NCBI GenBank assembly: GCA_028691845.1
Contig: JAQUYL010000001.1
Span: forward strand, 1 to 64,000
Source: Opitutaceae bacterium
GTDB taxonomy: Bacteria > Verrucomicrobiota > Verrucomicrobiia > Opitutales > Opitutaceae
Direction: 5' to 3'
Length of the DNA stretch: 64,000 nucleotides
Positions within the stretch are counted from its first letter, which is position 1; each line of letters begins with the position of its first letter. The notes beneath the pieces were generated by a model. The model had not been told where the DNA came from and did not search any database. It worked only from the letters and a program-made list of their open reading frames with translations. Below are positions 1 to 7,534 of the stretch, piece by piece. The translations under genes and the position numbers were made by a program.

Positions 1-3000
1 TGCTGGATTCCGAACTCAACGAGCAGCAGGACATCATCAACCTGGAGCGGCGCAAGATCGCCGACATCCTGTTCAAGGAAGGCTCCATCATCATGGGCCT
101 CGAGGTCAGCGCGGCCGCCAACGTCCTTACCCTGGCCCCGGGCGTGGTCTACATCGACGGCCATCTGGAACAGGTGAGCGGCGCGACCCTGACCTATGAT
201 CCGGCCACCACCAGCGGAGCCGATTACGTTTATGTGGAGCTGCTGAAGTACAATTACGGCTACACCCAGGACCCGGCCCTGATCAATCCGGCCACCGGCG
301 AGCCCACCGCCGAACGGGAAAAATGGGTTCTTTCTCTCAAGGCGACGGACACCAGCGGCCAGACGCTGCCCAACAACGTGACCGAGCGCCGGGTGATCCC
401 GATCTACAAGTTCGACCGCGAGAGCGGCGACGTCACGCCCACGGTCCAGGAGAAGTCCAATCTCTACCTGCGGGATCTGCTGGGCACGCTGCCGGGCAGC
501 CGGATCACCGTCTCCTCGATCACCGAGGACCAGCTCTCCTTCGCTGCCGCCGAGGGGCTCAATTCCCTGATTCAGAATCTCGCCGAGCGCACCTTCGATC
601 AGGCCGGAAGCTATCTGGTGCGGGGCTTCGACACCTTCATCGGCGGCGTCGACGACGACAGCGTGGAGGCGATCAGCAACGCCGGACGCGCCTATATCCA
701 GGGCTTCCGGCATCAGCGCGATCTGCCCACCTCGACCCTGGTGCCCAAATCCATCGCCACCAAGTCGGTGCGAGGCGAGCAGAAGACCTTCGACATCAAC
801 AAGCGCCGCTATCCGGTCAACTCCACGCCGCTCAAGGAGACGACCCAGGTGGAGGCCATCGTCGAGATTACCCGCAACGTCACTCGCGGCTCGGTGGGCG
901 GCGGCGAAGACCTGCTCGATCCCAATCCCGTCGTGGACATCCTCGAGGTCAGCCAGGGGGCGACCATCTTCCAGGAGGGCGTGGACTGGCAGCAGTCAGG
1001 CAACCATGTGGACTGGCTCGGCTCCGGCAACGAACCGGCCATCGGCACCACCTACACGGTGCGCTGGACCTACACCAAGCAGATGATCAAGGGCACCGAC
1101 TACGTGGACAGCGGCTGGTTCGGACAGGCCAGCCATCCGGCGGCCGGAAATTATTTCTATCTGGTGACCGCCTACAACGCCACCGGCGAGACGGCCTTCA
1201 ACGCCGCTGCGGTCATTGCCCGAGCCACCGCCGCCGGGGAGATGAACAAGCTCTCCTGGCTTCCGGTCAGCGGCGCGACCGGCTATCGCGTCTACCGGGC
1301 AACAACCAACGGCGCACGCACCGACTACAAGCGCCTGATGGAGCTGGGCAGCGAGGCGCTCTCCTACGTCGACGACGGCGTCGAGGAGATCGGCACCGCT
1401 TCGCCTCCGGCCACCAACACGGCCGGACTCACCATATCGGCGGTCCAGCTCGAGCTGGGCAACCTCAACGTGATCAACTTCGGGCGCGGCAGCCTCGGCG
1501 ACCAGCCGGTGAACGGTTCCAACTGCAGCCTGGACTACGACTATTATCTCGGCCGCCGCGACATCGTTTACGCCACCACCACCGAGATCAAACGGCTGGA
1601 AGGGGCTCCGGCCGATTTCCCGAAGCTGCCCATCGTGCCGGAAAACGCCCTGGGGCTGTGCAGCATCGACTGCCCGCCCAACTCCACCGACATGGAGATC
1701 CGCAACTTCGGCCTGACCCGCATCACCATGGACCAGATTCACGACATCATCCAGGACGTCGAGGACCTGAAGTACAACGACGCCCAGTACCAGATGAACA
1801 ACGAGCTGCAGAACCGGGATGCCCAGACCAAGAAAGGCATCTACTCGGACGATTTCTCGAACACCGCCCAGTCGGACATCTTCCACGCCGAATGGGACGC
1901 CCGAGTGAACGAGATCGCCCGTTTCGTCGCGCCGGACCGCATTCCACACTCCACCGTGCTCTCGGTCGATCAGGCGGGCAGCAACGCGAGTTTCTTCGGC
2001 AGCCTGGCGCTGTTGCCGGGCAACGAGACCGTGCTGGTGGAGCAGAACGACTGGTCCGAGGAGCGCAACATCAACCCCTACGCGGTGTTCGACAAGCCCC
2101 CGGCCATGCTGCAGATCACGCCCAACCTCGGGCGGCGCGGCCAGACCGGCATCGCCGTCACCGGCATCAACTTCACCCCGAGCAAATCCGGCATCGTGCT
2201 GCGCTGCGACGGACAGGTGATGGCCAGCAATCTGATCAGCGACGAGGCCGGTCGGGTCAGCGCCTCCTTCACCATTCCGACCAACGCCCGCAACGGCAAC
2301 CGGATCGTGGAGATGGCCGACGGCGTCTACTCGGCCCGGGCAAGTCTGCAGATCAACGATCCGCTGGTCATCACCCGCATCGAGCGAATTGTCGAGGAAC
2401 GCATCATCCGCGTGCCTGTGGTGCAGGTGGTCTGGCGCACCCAGACCATCTTCGTACCCCGCGATCCCCTGGCCCAGACCTTCAGCTTCACCCAAAGCCA
2501 GGTGATCTCCAGCATTGGTCTGCAGTTCACCGCCAGGGACCCGAGCATCCCGGTCACGGTGCAGATTCGCGGCGTCACCACCGGTCTGCCCAACGGCGTG
2601 GTGTTCGCCGAGAAGGTGCTGGCTCCGAACGAGATCAGCCTGAGCGGCGAGACCCGCATTCGCTTCGACGACCCGTTCTACGCCGAGGCCAACACCAGCT
2701 ATTCCGTGGTGCTGCTGACCAACAGCACCAACTACAAGGTGCGCACCGCCACACTCGGCAAGATGGGCCGCTGGGGCATCATCACCCGGCAGACCTACAT
2801 GGAAGGTGTGCTGCTGGAGAGCTCCAACGCCGAGACCTGGACGCCGCTCAACGGTTCCGACCTGGCGATGAAGATCTACGGCTACAACTTTCAGTCCGAG
2901 GGGATGATCCGCTTCCAGCCGATCACCGGCGTGCAGTTCTCCGACATCAACCTCGACGAATACTCGGCCATCCCCCAGGGCACCGGCCTCGACTGGGAAT

Positions 3001-3476
3001 ACTCCACCGACGGTGGCGTGACCTGGGACGCCATGGTTCCCGCCGAGGAGGAACGGCTGCCCAACCTCGCCACCCGGGTCCAGATCCGTGTGCGCCTGAG
3101 CAGCTCGCTTTCCAACGACACCCCGGCCATCAACTTCCGCGACGTCAACCTGGTGGGCTACCTCAACAAGACCACCGGGGCCTACCTGACCCGCGAGAAC
3201 GAGCTGACCCAGGGGGTGGAATCGACCAAGGCCTATGTGCAGATGCAAATCCCCAGCGGCACCACCCTGCAATGGTTCGCCAGCAACGACGGCGGCCTGA
3301 CCTGGGAGGCGATGACCATCCAGGACACCCGGCCCATCGACGAGAACTGGACCGAGTACACCCTGGTGCGAACCTTCACCGACAACACCGGCAACAAGGT
3401 CCGCTACAAGGCCGAGATGACCGGCACGCCGCTGATCTACCCGCGCATCCATTCGCTGGGCGCGACCCTAAGCTAA
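1..3476 (+). CDS. Phage tail protein, DUF4815-like, 5' partial
   Basis: Long structural phage protein that is open from the first bases of the window (in frame from position 3), so its true start lies upstream; the Met at 93 is internal. The N-terminal third resembles DUF4815 proteins of contractile-tailed prophages (motif LNEQQDI before the Met). A fibronectin-III-like stretch lies near residues 350-430 (counted from the Met at 93), and an IPT/TIG-like beta domain near 668-755 (ITPNLGRRGQTGIAVTG). The C-terminal part repeats jelly-roll-like segments with the pattern STDGGVTWDAM and SNDGGLTWEAM. No signal peptide. It probably belongs to the baseplate or tail fibre. Family assignment is from memory of DUF4815; the structural-phage role is fairly secure. 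A small partner gene follows 12 bases later. Confidence 0.75.
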   Translation, partial: LDSELNEQQDIINLERRKIADILFKEGSIIMGLEVSAAANVLTLAPGVVYIDGHLEQVSGATLTYDPATTSGADYVYVELLKYNYGYTQDPALINPATGEPTAEREKWVLSLKATDTSGQTLPNNVTERRVIPIYKFDRESGDVTPTVQEKSNLYLRDLLGTLPGSRITVSSITEDQLSFAAAEGLNSLIQNLAERTFDQAGSYLVRGFDTFIGGVDDDSVEAISNAGRAYIQGFRHQRDLPTSTLVPKSIATKSVRGEQKTFDINKRRYPVNSTPLKETTQVEAIVEITRNVTRGSVGGGEDLLDPNPVVDILEVSQGATIFQEGVDWQQSGNHVDWLGSGNEPAIGTTYTVRWTYTKQMIKGTDYVDSGWFGQASHPAAGNYFYLVTAYNATGETAFNAAAVIARATAAGEMNKLSWLPVSGATGYRVYRATTNGARTDYKRLMELGSEALSYVDDGVEEIGTASPPATNTAGLTISAVQLELGNLNVINFGRGSLGDQPVNGSNCSLDYDYYLGRRDIVYATTTEIKRLEGAPADFPKLPIVPENALGLCSIDCPPNSTDMEIRNFGLTRITMDQIHDIIQDVEDLKYNDAQYQMNNELQNRDAQTKKGIYSDDFSNTAQSDIFHAEWDARVNEIARFVAPDRIPHSTVLSVDQAGSNASFFGSLALLPGNETVLVEQNDWSEERNINPYAVFDKPPAMLQITPNLGRRGQTGIAVTGINFTPSKSGIVLRCDGQVMASNLISDEAGRVSASFTIPTNARNGNRIVEMADGVYSARASLQINDPLVITRIERIVEERIIRVPVVQVVWRTQTIFVPRDPLAQTFSFTQSQVISSIGLQFTARDPSIPVTVQIRGVTTGLPNGVVFAEKVLAPNEISLSGETRIRFDDPFYAEANTSYSVVLLTNSTNYKVRTATLGKMGRWGIITRQTYMEGVLLESSNAETWTPLNGSDLAMKIYGYNFQSEGMIRFQPITGVQFSDINLDEYSAIPQGTGLDWEYSTDGGVTWDAMVPAEEERLPNLATRVQIRVRLSSSLSNDTPAINFRDVNLVGYLNKTTGAYLTRENELTQGVESTKAYVQMQIPSGTTLQWFASNDGGLTWEAMTIQDTRPIDENWTEYTLVRTFTDNTGNKVRYKAEMTGTPLIYPRIHSLGATLS

Positions 3477-3488
3477 GGAGGCACGGCC

Positions 3489-3746
3489 ATGATCGTTCGA
3501 CGCAAAGGCGGCCTGACCGAGTTCATTCCTTCGCCGCAGGAGAAGCGCGACGGCCTGATCCGCGACCACGCCCTGGGACTGCTGGAGAATCTGCACCAGC
3601 GCCTGGCGCGGCTGGAACGGGCGTCAAAGCTCCCGGCCGCCGAAGCGGAGGCCTTCACGGCGCTGCTGGCGCGGATGCGGGCCGACGAGTCGCGCAACCT
3701 CGAGCTGCACGCCAGCCTGATCACCTCGGATACCGCTTCCGGCTGA
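3489..3746 (+). CDS. Small phage-associated protein, unknown function
   Basis: 85-residue charged, mostly helical protein directly behind the tail gene, with an AAGGAGG ribosome-binding site just upstream of the ATG. It has no recognisable catalytic motif. The central part (HALGLLENLHQRLARLERA) looks like a short amphipathic or coiled-coil helix. Position and size suggest a tail accessory or chaperone-like protein translated with the tail gene; that is inference from context only. A strong hairpin follows 27 bases after its stop, so it is probably the last gene of the phage transcript. Confidence 0.55.
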   Translation: MIVRRKGGLTEFIPSPQEKRDGLIRDHALGLLENLHQRLARLERASKLPAAEAEAFTALLARMRADESRNLELHASLITSDTASG

Positions 3747-3772
3747 CCGGCTCACTGCCACCGCCAACCCAG

Positions 3773-3806
3773 AAACCCCGGATACGGCCAGCTCGTTCCG
3801 GGGTTT
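3773..3806 (+). terminator. Hairpin closing the phage tail operon
   Basis: Nine-base perfect inverted repeat AAACCCCGG (3773-3781) and CCGGGGTTT (3798-3806) with a 16-base loop, right after the small phage gene. The T tract is only three bases, so termination may be partial. Confidence 0.55.
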
Positions 3807-3995
3807 CGGCCGACTGTGCGCCGCCCAATCCAGCCAAACTCGCAAGTCATTGAAAATAAACGTGTTAAATGTCGGCTTCGGCTGTTCTTCTACTTGATTT
3901 GTGTCCGGAAAGAAGCATTCATTCATGGTGTAAGCGGAGGCTGAAAAGCCTTGCCAGACAACGACTTAGAAGCGCCATGAACGACGGAGGCACGC

Positions 3996-4958
3996 ATGAA
4001 CCTGAAAGAGATCCACTACGGGATCGAGATCGAGACTGTAAAACGCACCCGGGAACAGATCGCCTGGGCCATCCACTCGGTGGTGGGCGGCACGGTCCGC
4101 CATGTCGGCATCCCCAGCAGCTATGACCCCTGGGAGGTCGAGGACCTGCGCGGCCGCGTCTGGAAGGTGGTGGGGGACGCCTCCCTGACCAGCGTCCCGG
4201 CCCATCTGCGGGCGGAGGTGGTCAGCCCGGTGCTCGGCTACGACGACATCCCGCAACTGCAGGAGGCGGTCCGGGCCATCCGCCGCGCCGGAGGCAAGAT
4301 CAACAGCCAGTGCGGCATCCATATCCATATCGACGCCGCACCCTTCGACGGCAGGCACCTGGGTAACCTGGCCAAGATCATTTACAAGCAGGAGCCGCTG
4401 ATCTTTCACGCCCTCGGCATCAGCCGCGACCGACTCAACCGCTACACCCGGCCGGTCAGCGATGAACTGATCCAACGCATCGAACAGCATCGCCCCCGCA
4501 CCAAGGACCAGCTCAACCGCATCTGGTACGGCTACCACAACCGCCAGCCCCAGCACTACGACAGCAGCCGCTACCACGGGGTCAACCTGCACAACGTCTG
4601 GTACCGGGGCACGGTGGAATTCCGCTGGTTCGAGGCGACCCTCCACGCAGGCCGGATCAAGGCCTACCTGCAGTTCTGCCTCGCCGTCGCCGCCAAGGCG
4701 CTCAATGGACGAGCCGCCTCCAGCCGCAAGCGGGATTTCGATCCCCAGAGCGCCAAGTACGACTTCAGGGTCTTCCTGCTTCACCTCGGCCTGATCGGTG
4801 ATGAGTTCAAGACCGCCCGCAAGCATCTGATGGCCAACATGCCCGGCGACGCCGCCTTCAAGAACGGACGGCCCAAACCGGAGGACGTCCTTCCGGATGA
4901 AACCGAAACCACCACTCTCACCAACGAGGCCGGGCAAGTTCCCGGCCTCACTGTTTAA
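3996..4958 (+). CDS. Amidoligase family protein (Amidoligase_2)
   Basis: 320 residues. It shows the hallmarks of the glutamine-synthetase-fold amidoligases (COOH-NH2 ligases): YGIEIET near residues 9-15, a metal-binding GIHIHID near 106-112, and the C-terminal block YHGVNLHN near 193 followed by [14 protein letters not shown] near 207. The family is expected to join a carboxylate and an amine with ATP, making isopeptide-like or gamma-glutamyl links; substrate is unknown. A GGAGG site lies just before the ATG. It starts a four-gene cluster with a DUF5049-like protein, a class II glutamine amidotransferase and a gamma-glutamylcyclotransferase, a grouping I recall from published amidoligase neighbourhood analyses that include prophages. 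Confidence 0.85.
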   Translation: MNLKEIHYGIEIETVKRTREQIAWAIHSVVGGTVRHVGIPSSYDPWEVEDLRGRVWKVVGDASLTSVPAHLRAEVVSPVLGYDDIPQLQEAVRAIRRAGGKINSQCGIHIHIDAAPFDGRHLGNLAKIIYKQEPLIFHALGISRDRLNRYTRPVSDELIQRIEQHRPRTKDQLNRIWYGYHNRQPQHYDSSRYHGVNLHNVWYRGTVEFRWFEATLHAGRIKAYLQFCLAVAAKALNGRAASSRKRDFDPQSAKYDFRVFLLHLGLIGDEFKTARKHLMANMPGDAAFKNGRPKPEDVLPDETETTTLTNEAGQVPGLTV

Positions 4959-4969
4959 GGAGGTGCCCC

Positions 4970-5491
4970 ATGAAGATTCTGATCCGCTCCACCACGCTGG
5001 ACGGCGAACCGATCCCCGGCAGCGGGGAAACCATCCAGGCCGCCGACTGCCTCGAAGTTGTCGAGCTGATGCGCGGCCAGACGCCGTTTACCGCCAGCCG
5101 AGCGTCCCGGGACTACATGACCGAAGTGCTCTCCGGCATCGAAGGTGGGCCGACCCAGCCTCTGCCGGAGGATGCCGCCGCTGCGGCCGCCGAGTTTCTG
5201 ACCCGCCTGGCCCGGCACGGCCTGATCGAGTTTCTGCCCGACGACAAGGCCAGCGATCCCTGGCCGGGACGCTTCCTCGAAGCCTTGGAGACGGTGCGGC
5301 TCTCCGGGCGCACCAACATGCTCGACCACCCCGAGGTGACCCGGCTGACCGCCGAGATGGGCTACCCGGAGGTGGCCGAGTGGCTGGCGGACCACCGGCG
5401 CGAATACGCGGCCTTCGTTCTCGAGGGGACGAGACCGCTCGGCAAGAACTTCGGCGGCAAGGAGGACCCGGCTCCATGTGCGGACAAGTAG
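4970..5491 (+). CDS. DUF5049-like protein of the amidoligase cluster
   Basis: 173 residues, 11 bases after the amidoligase, with AAGGAGG before the ATG. The C-terminal third (about residues 100-155: FLEALETVRLSGRTNML, then MGYPEVAEWLADHRREY) fits what I remember of DUF5049, which keeps company with amidoligases and cyclotransferases in phages. The N-terminal part is a poorly defined alpha/beta region with an Ala-rich helix. No catalytic motif is visible; it may be a carrier, an adaptor or the modified substrate. Its 3' end overlaps the next gene by 16 bases, implying coupled translation. Confidence 0.7.
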   Translation: MKILIRSTTLDGEPIPGSGETIQAADCLEVVELMRGQTPFTASRASRDYMTEVLSGIEGGPTQPLPEDAAAAAAEFLTRLARHGLIEFLPDDKASDPWPGRFLEALETVRLSGRTNMLDHPEVTRLTAEMGYPEVAEWLADHRREYAAFVLEGTRPLGKNFGGKEDPAPCADK

Positions 5492-6273
5492 GCATCATCT
5501 TCGGCCGCAAGCGCAGACGGCCCGACGAGCGGGATTACCTGCGCGAGGTCTTCATCCGCATGCTGCTGCACAGCGAGGAACGCGGACCGCACGCCTCCGG
5601 TCTGGCCTGGCTCAAGACTGACGGCAGCCATCGGATCTTCAAGCGGCCGATGCGGGCGCACGATCTGGTCTACGAGAAGACGTTCCAGGAGCTGCTCGGA
5701 CAGGTTGACAACGAGACCACCATCCTCATGGGCCACACCCGCTGGCGCACCCGGGGCAACGAGTTCAACAATCGCAACAATCATCCCATCCGGGCCGGGA
5801 TCGTCATCGGCACCCACAATGGCACCATCTACAACGCCGATTATCTGTTCCGCCGCCTCGGGCTGCCGCGCTACGCCGAGGTGGATAGCGAGCTGATCTT
5901 CCGCCTGGCCGACCGCTTCGCGCCCGAAGGCCCCATCGACCAGGAGGGCCTGAAGAAGGCGCTTGCCCTTTGTCGCGGCCAGATGAGCGCCGTGCTGGCC
6001 TCACGCCTCGACCCCGGCACCATCACCGTACTCAAGGGCAACAAGCCGCTCTGCCTGCGCATCCACCGCCAGCACCGGGTGGTGCTCTACGCCTCGGACG
6101 ACGCCTTTATCGACTTTGCCGTGGACAACGAGAAGGGCTGGCGCGAGCTGGAGGTGCCGCCCATGACCATGCTCACCATCCGCCACGAGGATGTGCGGGT
6201 CATCGAAAACAGCGAATTCCGCTTCATACCCCAGGAGCGCAAAGGGACACTGCCCGAAGGAGTGAATGCATGA
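5476..6273 (+). CDS. Class II glutamine amidotransferase (stand-alone GATase)
   Basis: 265 residues beginning Met-Cys-Gly, so after Met removal Cys2 would be the N-terminal nucleophile of the Ntn-hydrolase GAT-II family. Other hallmarks are GHTRWRTRG near residue 86 and the GTHNGTIYN oxyanion/glutamine-binding block near 112. The start at 5476 is chosen because it places the catalytic Cys at position 2; longer open frame upstream belongs to another reading of the neighbouring genes. There is no synthetase domain, so ammonia released from glutamine is presumably passed to the neighbouring amidoligase. It overlaps the upstream gene by 16 bases and the downstream gene by four (ATGA). Confidence 0.87.
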   Translation: MCGQVGIIFGRKRRRPDERDYLREVFIRMLLHSEERGPHASGLAWLKTDGSHRIFKRPMRAHDLVYEKTFQELLGQVDNETTILMGHTRWRTRGNEFNNRNNHPIRAGIVIGTHNGTIYNADYLFRRLGLPRYAEVDSELIFRLADRFAPEGPIDQEGLKKALALCRGQMSAVLASRLDPGTITVLKGNKPLCLRIHRQHRVVLYASDDAFIDFAVDNEKGWRELEVPPMTMLTIRHEDVRVIENSEFRFIPQERKGTLPEGVNA

Positions 6274-6788
6274 GCATTGGAGACACCGCGAAGCTGAACA
6301 CAAACCTGGAAGACAGTCCCGAGACCATCCTCCGGCTCTTCGTCTACGGCACCCTGAAACGGGGCTACTGGAACCATCAACGCTTCTGCGCCCATGCCCA
6401 AAGCATCGAACCGGCCGTGGTCTGGGGCAGGCTCTACCATCTCCACGCCGGTTTTCCGGCCATCGAAGTGCCGGAGGGACTGATCCTGGCCCAGGGTAGC
6501 GCCGATCCACTGACCGACGCCCGCAGGCAGCAGGAGGTCGGCACGCCACGATTCGGCCGCCCGACCGGTGACTGGGACCTGATCCATGGGGAGCTTGTGA
6601 CCTTCACCGACCCACAGCGGGATCTGCCGCCCATCGACCGGCTGGAAGGATTCCGGCCTGGCGGGCACAGCATGTATCAGCGGGTGATGGTGGCGGCAGG
6701 ATGCCGGAACGCTTCAATTGCAGTGTGGATTTACAGGATGGCTCGGGTTACAAATGGGGAGCAAATTGACCGGGAGTGGCGGGGCTAA
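6270..6788 (+). CDS. Gamma-glutamylcyclotransferase-like (AIG2/GGCT) protein
   Basis: 172 residues. The FVYGTLKRGYWNH stretch near residues 24-36 is the substrate-binding loop of the GGCT/AIG2 fold, and LEGF near residue 125 probably holds the catalytic glutamate. Family enzymes release 5-oxoproline from gamma-glutamyl amines. In this cluster it could trim or recycle the product made by the amidoligase. Translation start overlaps the amidotransferase stop. Its last four bases overlap the 3' end of the convergent XRE gene. The start ATG was set by the overlap and by the motif position. Confidence 0.82.
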   Translation: MSIGDTAKLNTNLEDSPETILRLFVYGTLKRGYWNHQRFCAHAQSIEPAVVWGRLYHLHAGFPAIEVPEGLILAQGSADPLTDARRQQEVGTPRFGRPTGDWDLIHGELVTFTDPQRDLPPIDRLEGFRPGGHSMYQRVMVAAGCRNASIAVWIYRMARVTNGEQIDREWRG

Positions 6789-7135
6789 TGGGTGTTGGCC
6801 TTGATGCTTTCGGCTGCCTGGATGAGGCTCTTGATCTCATCCTCGGTAAAGCTGGCTTCCTTGATGTAGCGAAGTAAATTCATGACTTCGGGTTGGTCAT
6901 GAAGGTAGTCGACAACTTCCGGGTCCGTGGACGAGGACAAACGGAACAGCACGTCGGGATCGGCGGCCAGCACCTTGGCCAGCTCTTTGATTACCTCTGG
7001 CCTTGGCGGACGCTCCTTGCCACGCTCTATGCGGCTCAGATAGGCGGGGGATATGCCTACCTTGGTCGCTGTCTCGCGCAGCCCGAGGTCTTGGGCGACT
7101 CGAAGGTCGCGGATGGTTTCACCAAAGTTTTTCAT
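6785..7135 (-). CDS. XRE-family transcriptional repressor
   Basis: 116 residues. N-terminal Cro/CI-type helix-turn-helix (residues 5-58: DLRVAQDLGLRETATKVG, then ISPAYLSRIERGKERPP), C-terminal small helical region (EVMNLLRYIKEASFTEDEI). I prefer the ATG at 7135 over an upstream GTG at 7174, because a TTGCAA-17-TATATT promoter on this strand would start the transcript at about this ATG, giving a leaderless message as known for lambda CI from PRM. It is divergent from the defence operon and probably represses it and itself through the GGTATATT dyad between them. Confidence 0.8.
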   Translation of the reverse strand: MKNFGETIRDLRVAQDLGLRETATKVGISPAYLSRIERGKERPPRPEVIKELAKVLAADPDVLFRLSSSTDPEVVDYLHDQPEVMNLLRYIKEASFTEDEIKSLIQAAESIKANTH

Positions 7136-7142
7136 AGGGTCT

Positions 7143-7171
7143 AATATACCTCGGTGTTTAGTGTTTTGCAA
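7143..7171 (-). promoter_or_regulatory. Predicted promoter of the XRE gene, leaderless
   Basis: On the minus strand: -35 TTGCAA (7171-7166), a 17-base spacer, -10 TATATT (7148-7143), then seven bases to the ATG at 7135. The spacing would put the transcription start at or within a base of the start codon. Confidence 0.5.
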
Positions 7172-7183
7172 CACAAAATTCCT

Positions 7184-7213
7184 CTGGCATTCTTTGGCGT
7201 AATTTGGTATATT
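7184..7213 (+). promoter_or_regulatory. Predicted promoter of the defence operon, with operator-like dyad
   Basis: On the plus strand: -35-like CTGGCA (7184-7189), 18-base spacer, -10 TATATT (7208-7213), about 86 bases before the first gene. The same octamer GGTATATT covers this -10 (7206-7213) and, inverted, the -10 of the divergent XRE gene (7143-7150). A repressor bound to both arms could control both promoters. Confidence 0.4.
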
Positions 7214-7299
7214 CTGGTTGATTTTTACTCAGAGGCAGGTAACTTACCCCTGTTCTGGCACTGTGCCTTGACGGCCAACAGCCCTGCAGGAGAGGCGAC

Positions 7300-7506
7300 A
7301 TGAGCAATGAAGAGGTTCTGAAAATAAAGGATGTCGCCGCCCTACTTAAGGTCGGCGACAAGACGGTCTATTCCATGGCCCAGACCGGGGAACTGCCTGC
7401 TTTCAAGGTCCGAGGCCAGTGGCGATTCTCCCGAAAGGACATCGACGCATGGATAGAGCAACAGAAACACACAACCCAGGATTTCGGCGAGGACGACCAG
7501 AAATGA
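7300..7506 (+). CDS. mad1: Small helix-turn-helix protein, MAD1-like
   Basis: 68 residues, a MerR/excisionase-type winged helix (KIKDVAALLKVGDKTVYSMA, then GELPAFKVRGQWRF) with an acidic C-terminal tail. GGAGAGG precedes the ATG. It opens the defence operon, 28 bases before the first methyltransferase. As I recall, methylation-associated defence systems begin with a small HTH protein (MAD1); that name is applied here by position and fold. It could be an operon regulator or a DNA-binding cofactor. A stray excisionase is unlikely, because no integrase is nearby. Confidence 0.7.
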   Translation: MSNEEVLKIKDVAALLKVGDKTVYSMAQTGELPAFKVRGQWRFSRKDIDAWIEQQKHTTQDFGEDDQK

Positions 7507-7534
7507 CACCAGCCTCGGTGAACGGAGTTTTTAT

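Noticed and set aside
996-3452. An 818-codon open frame on the minus strand across the phage tail gene
   Set aside because: It is antisense to a clearly coding gene in GC-rich DNA, with His/Val/Gly-rich composition and no domain.
323-3853. A 1176-codon plus-strand frame over the tail gene
   Set aside because: Arg/His/Gln-rich shadow frame of the same region; no motif.
7300-7506. Phage excisionase
   Set aside because: The fold fits, but no integrase is near and the gene is the first of the defence operon.
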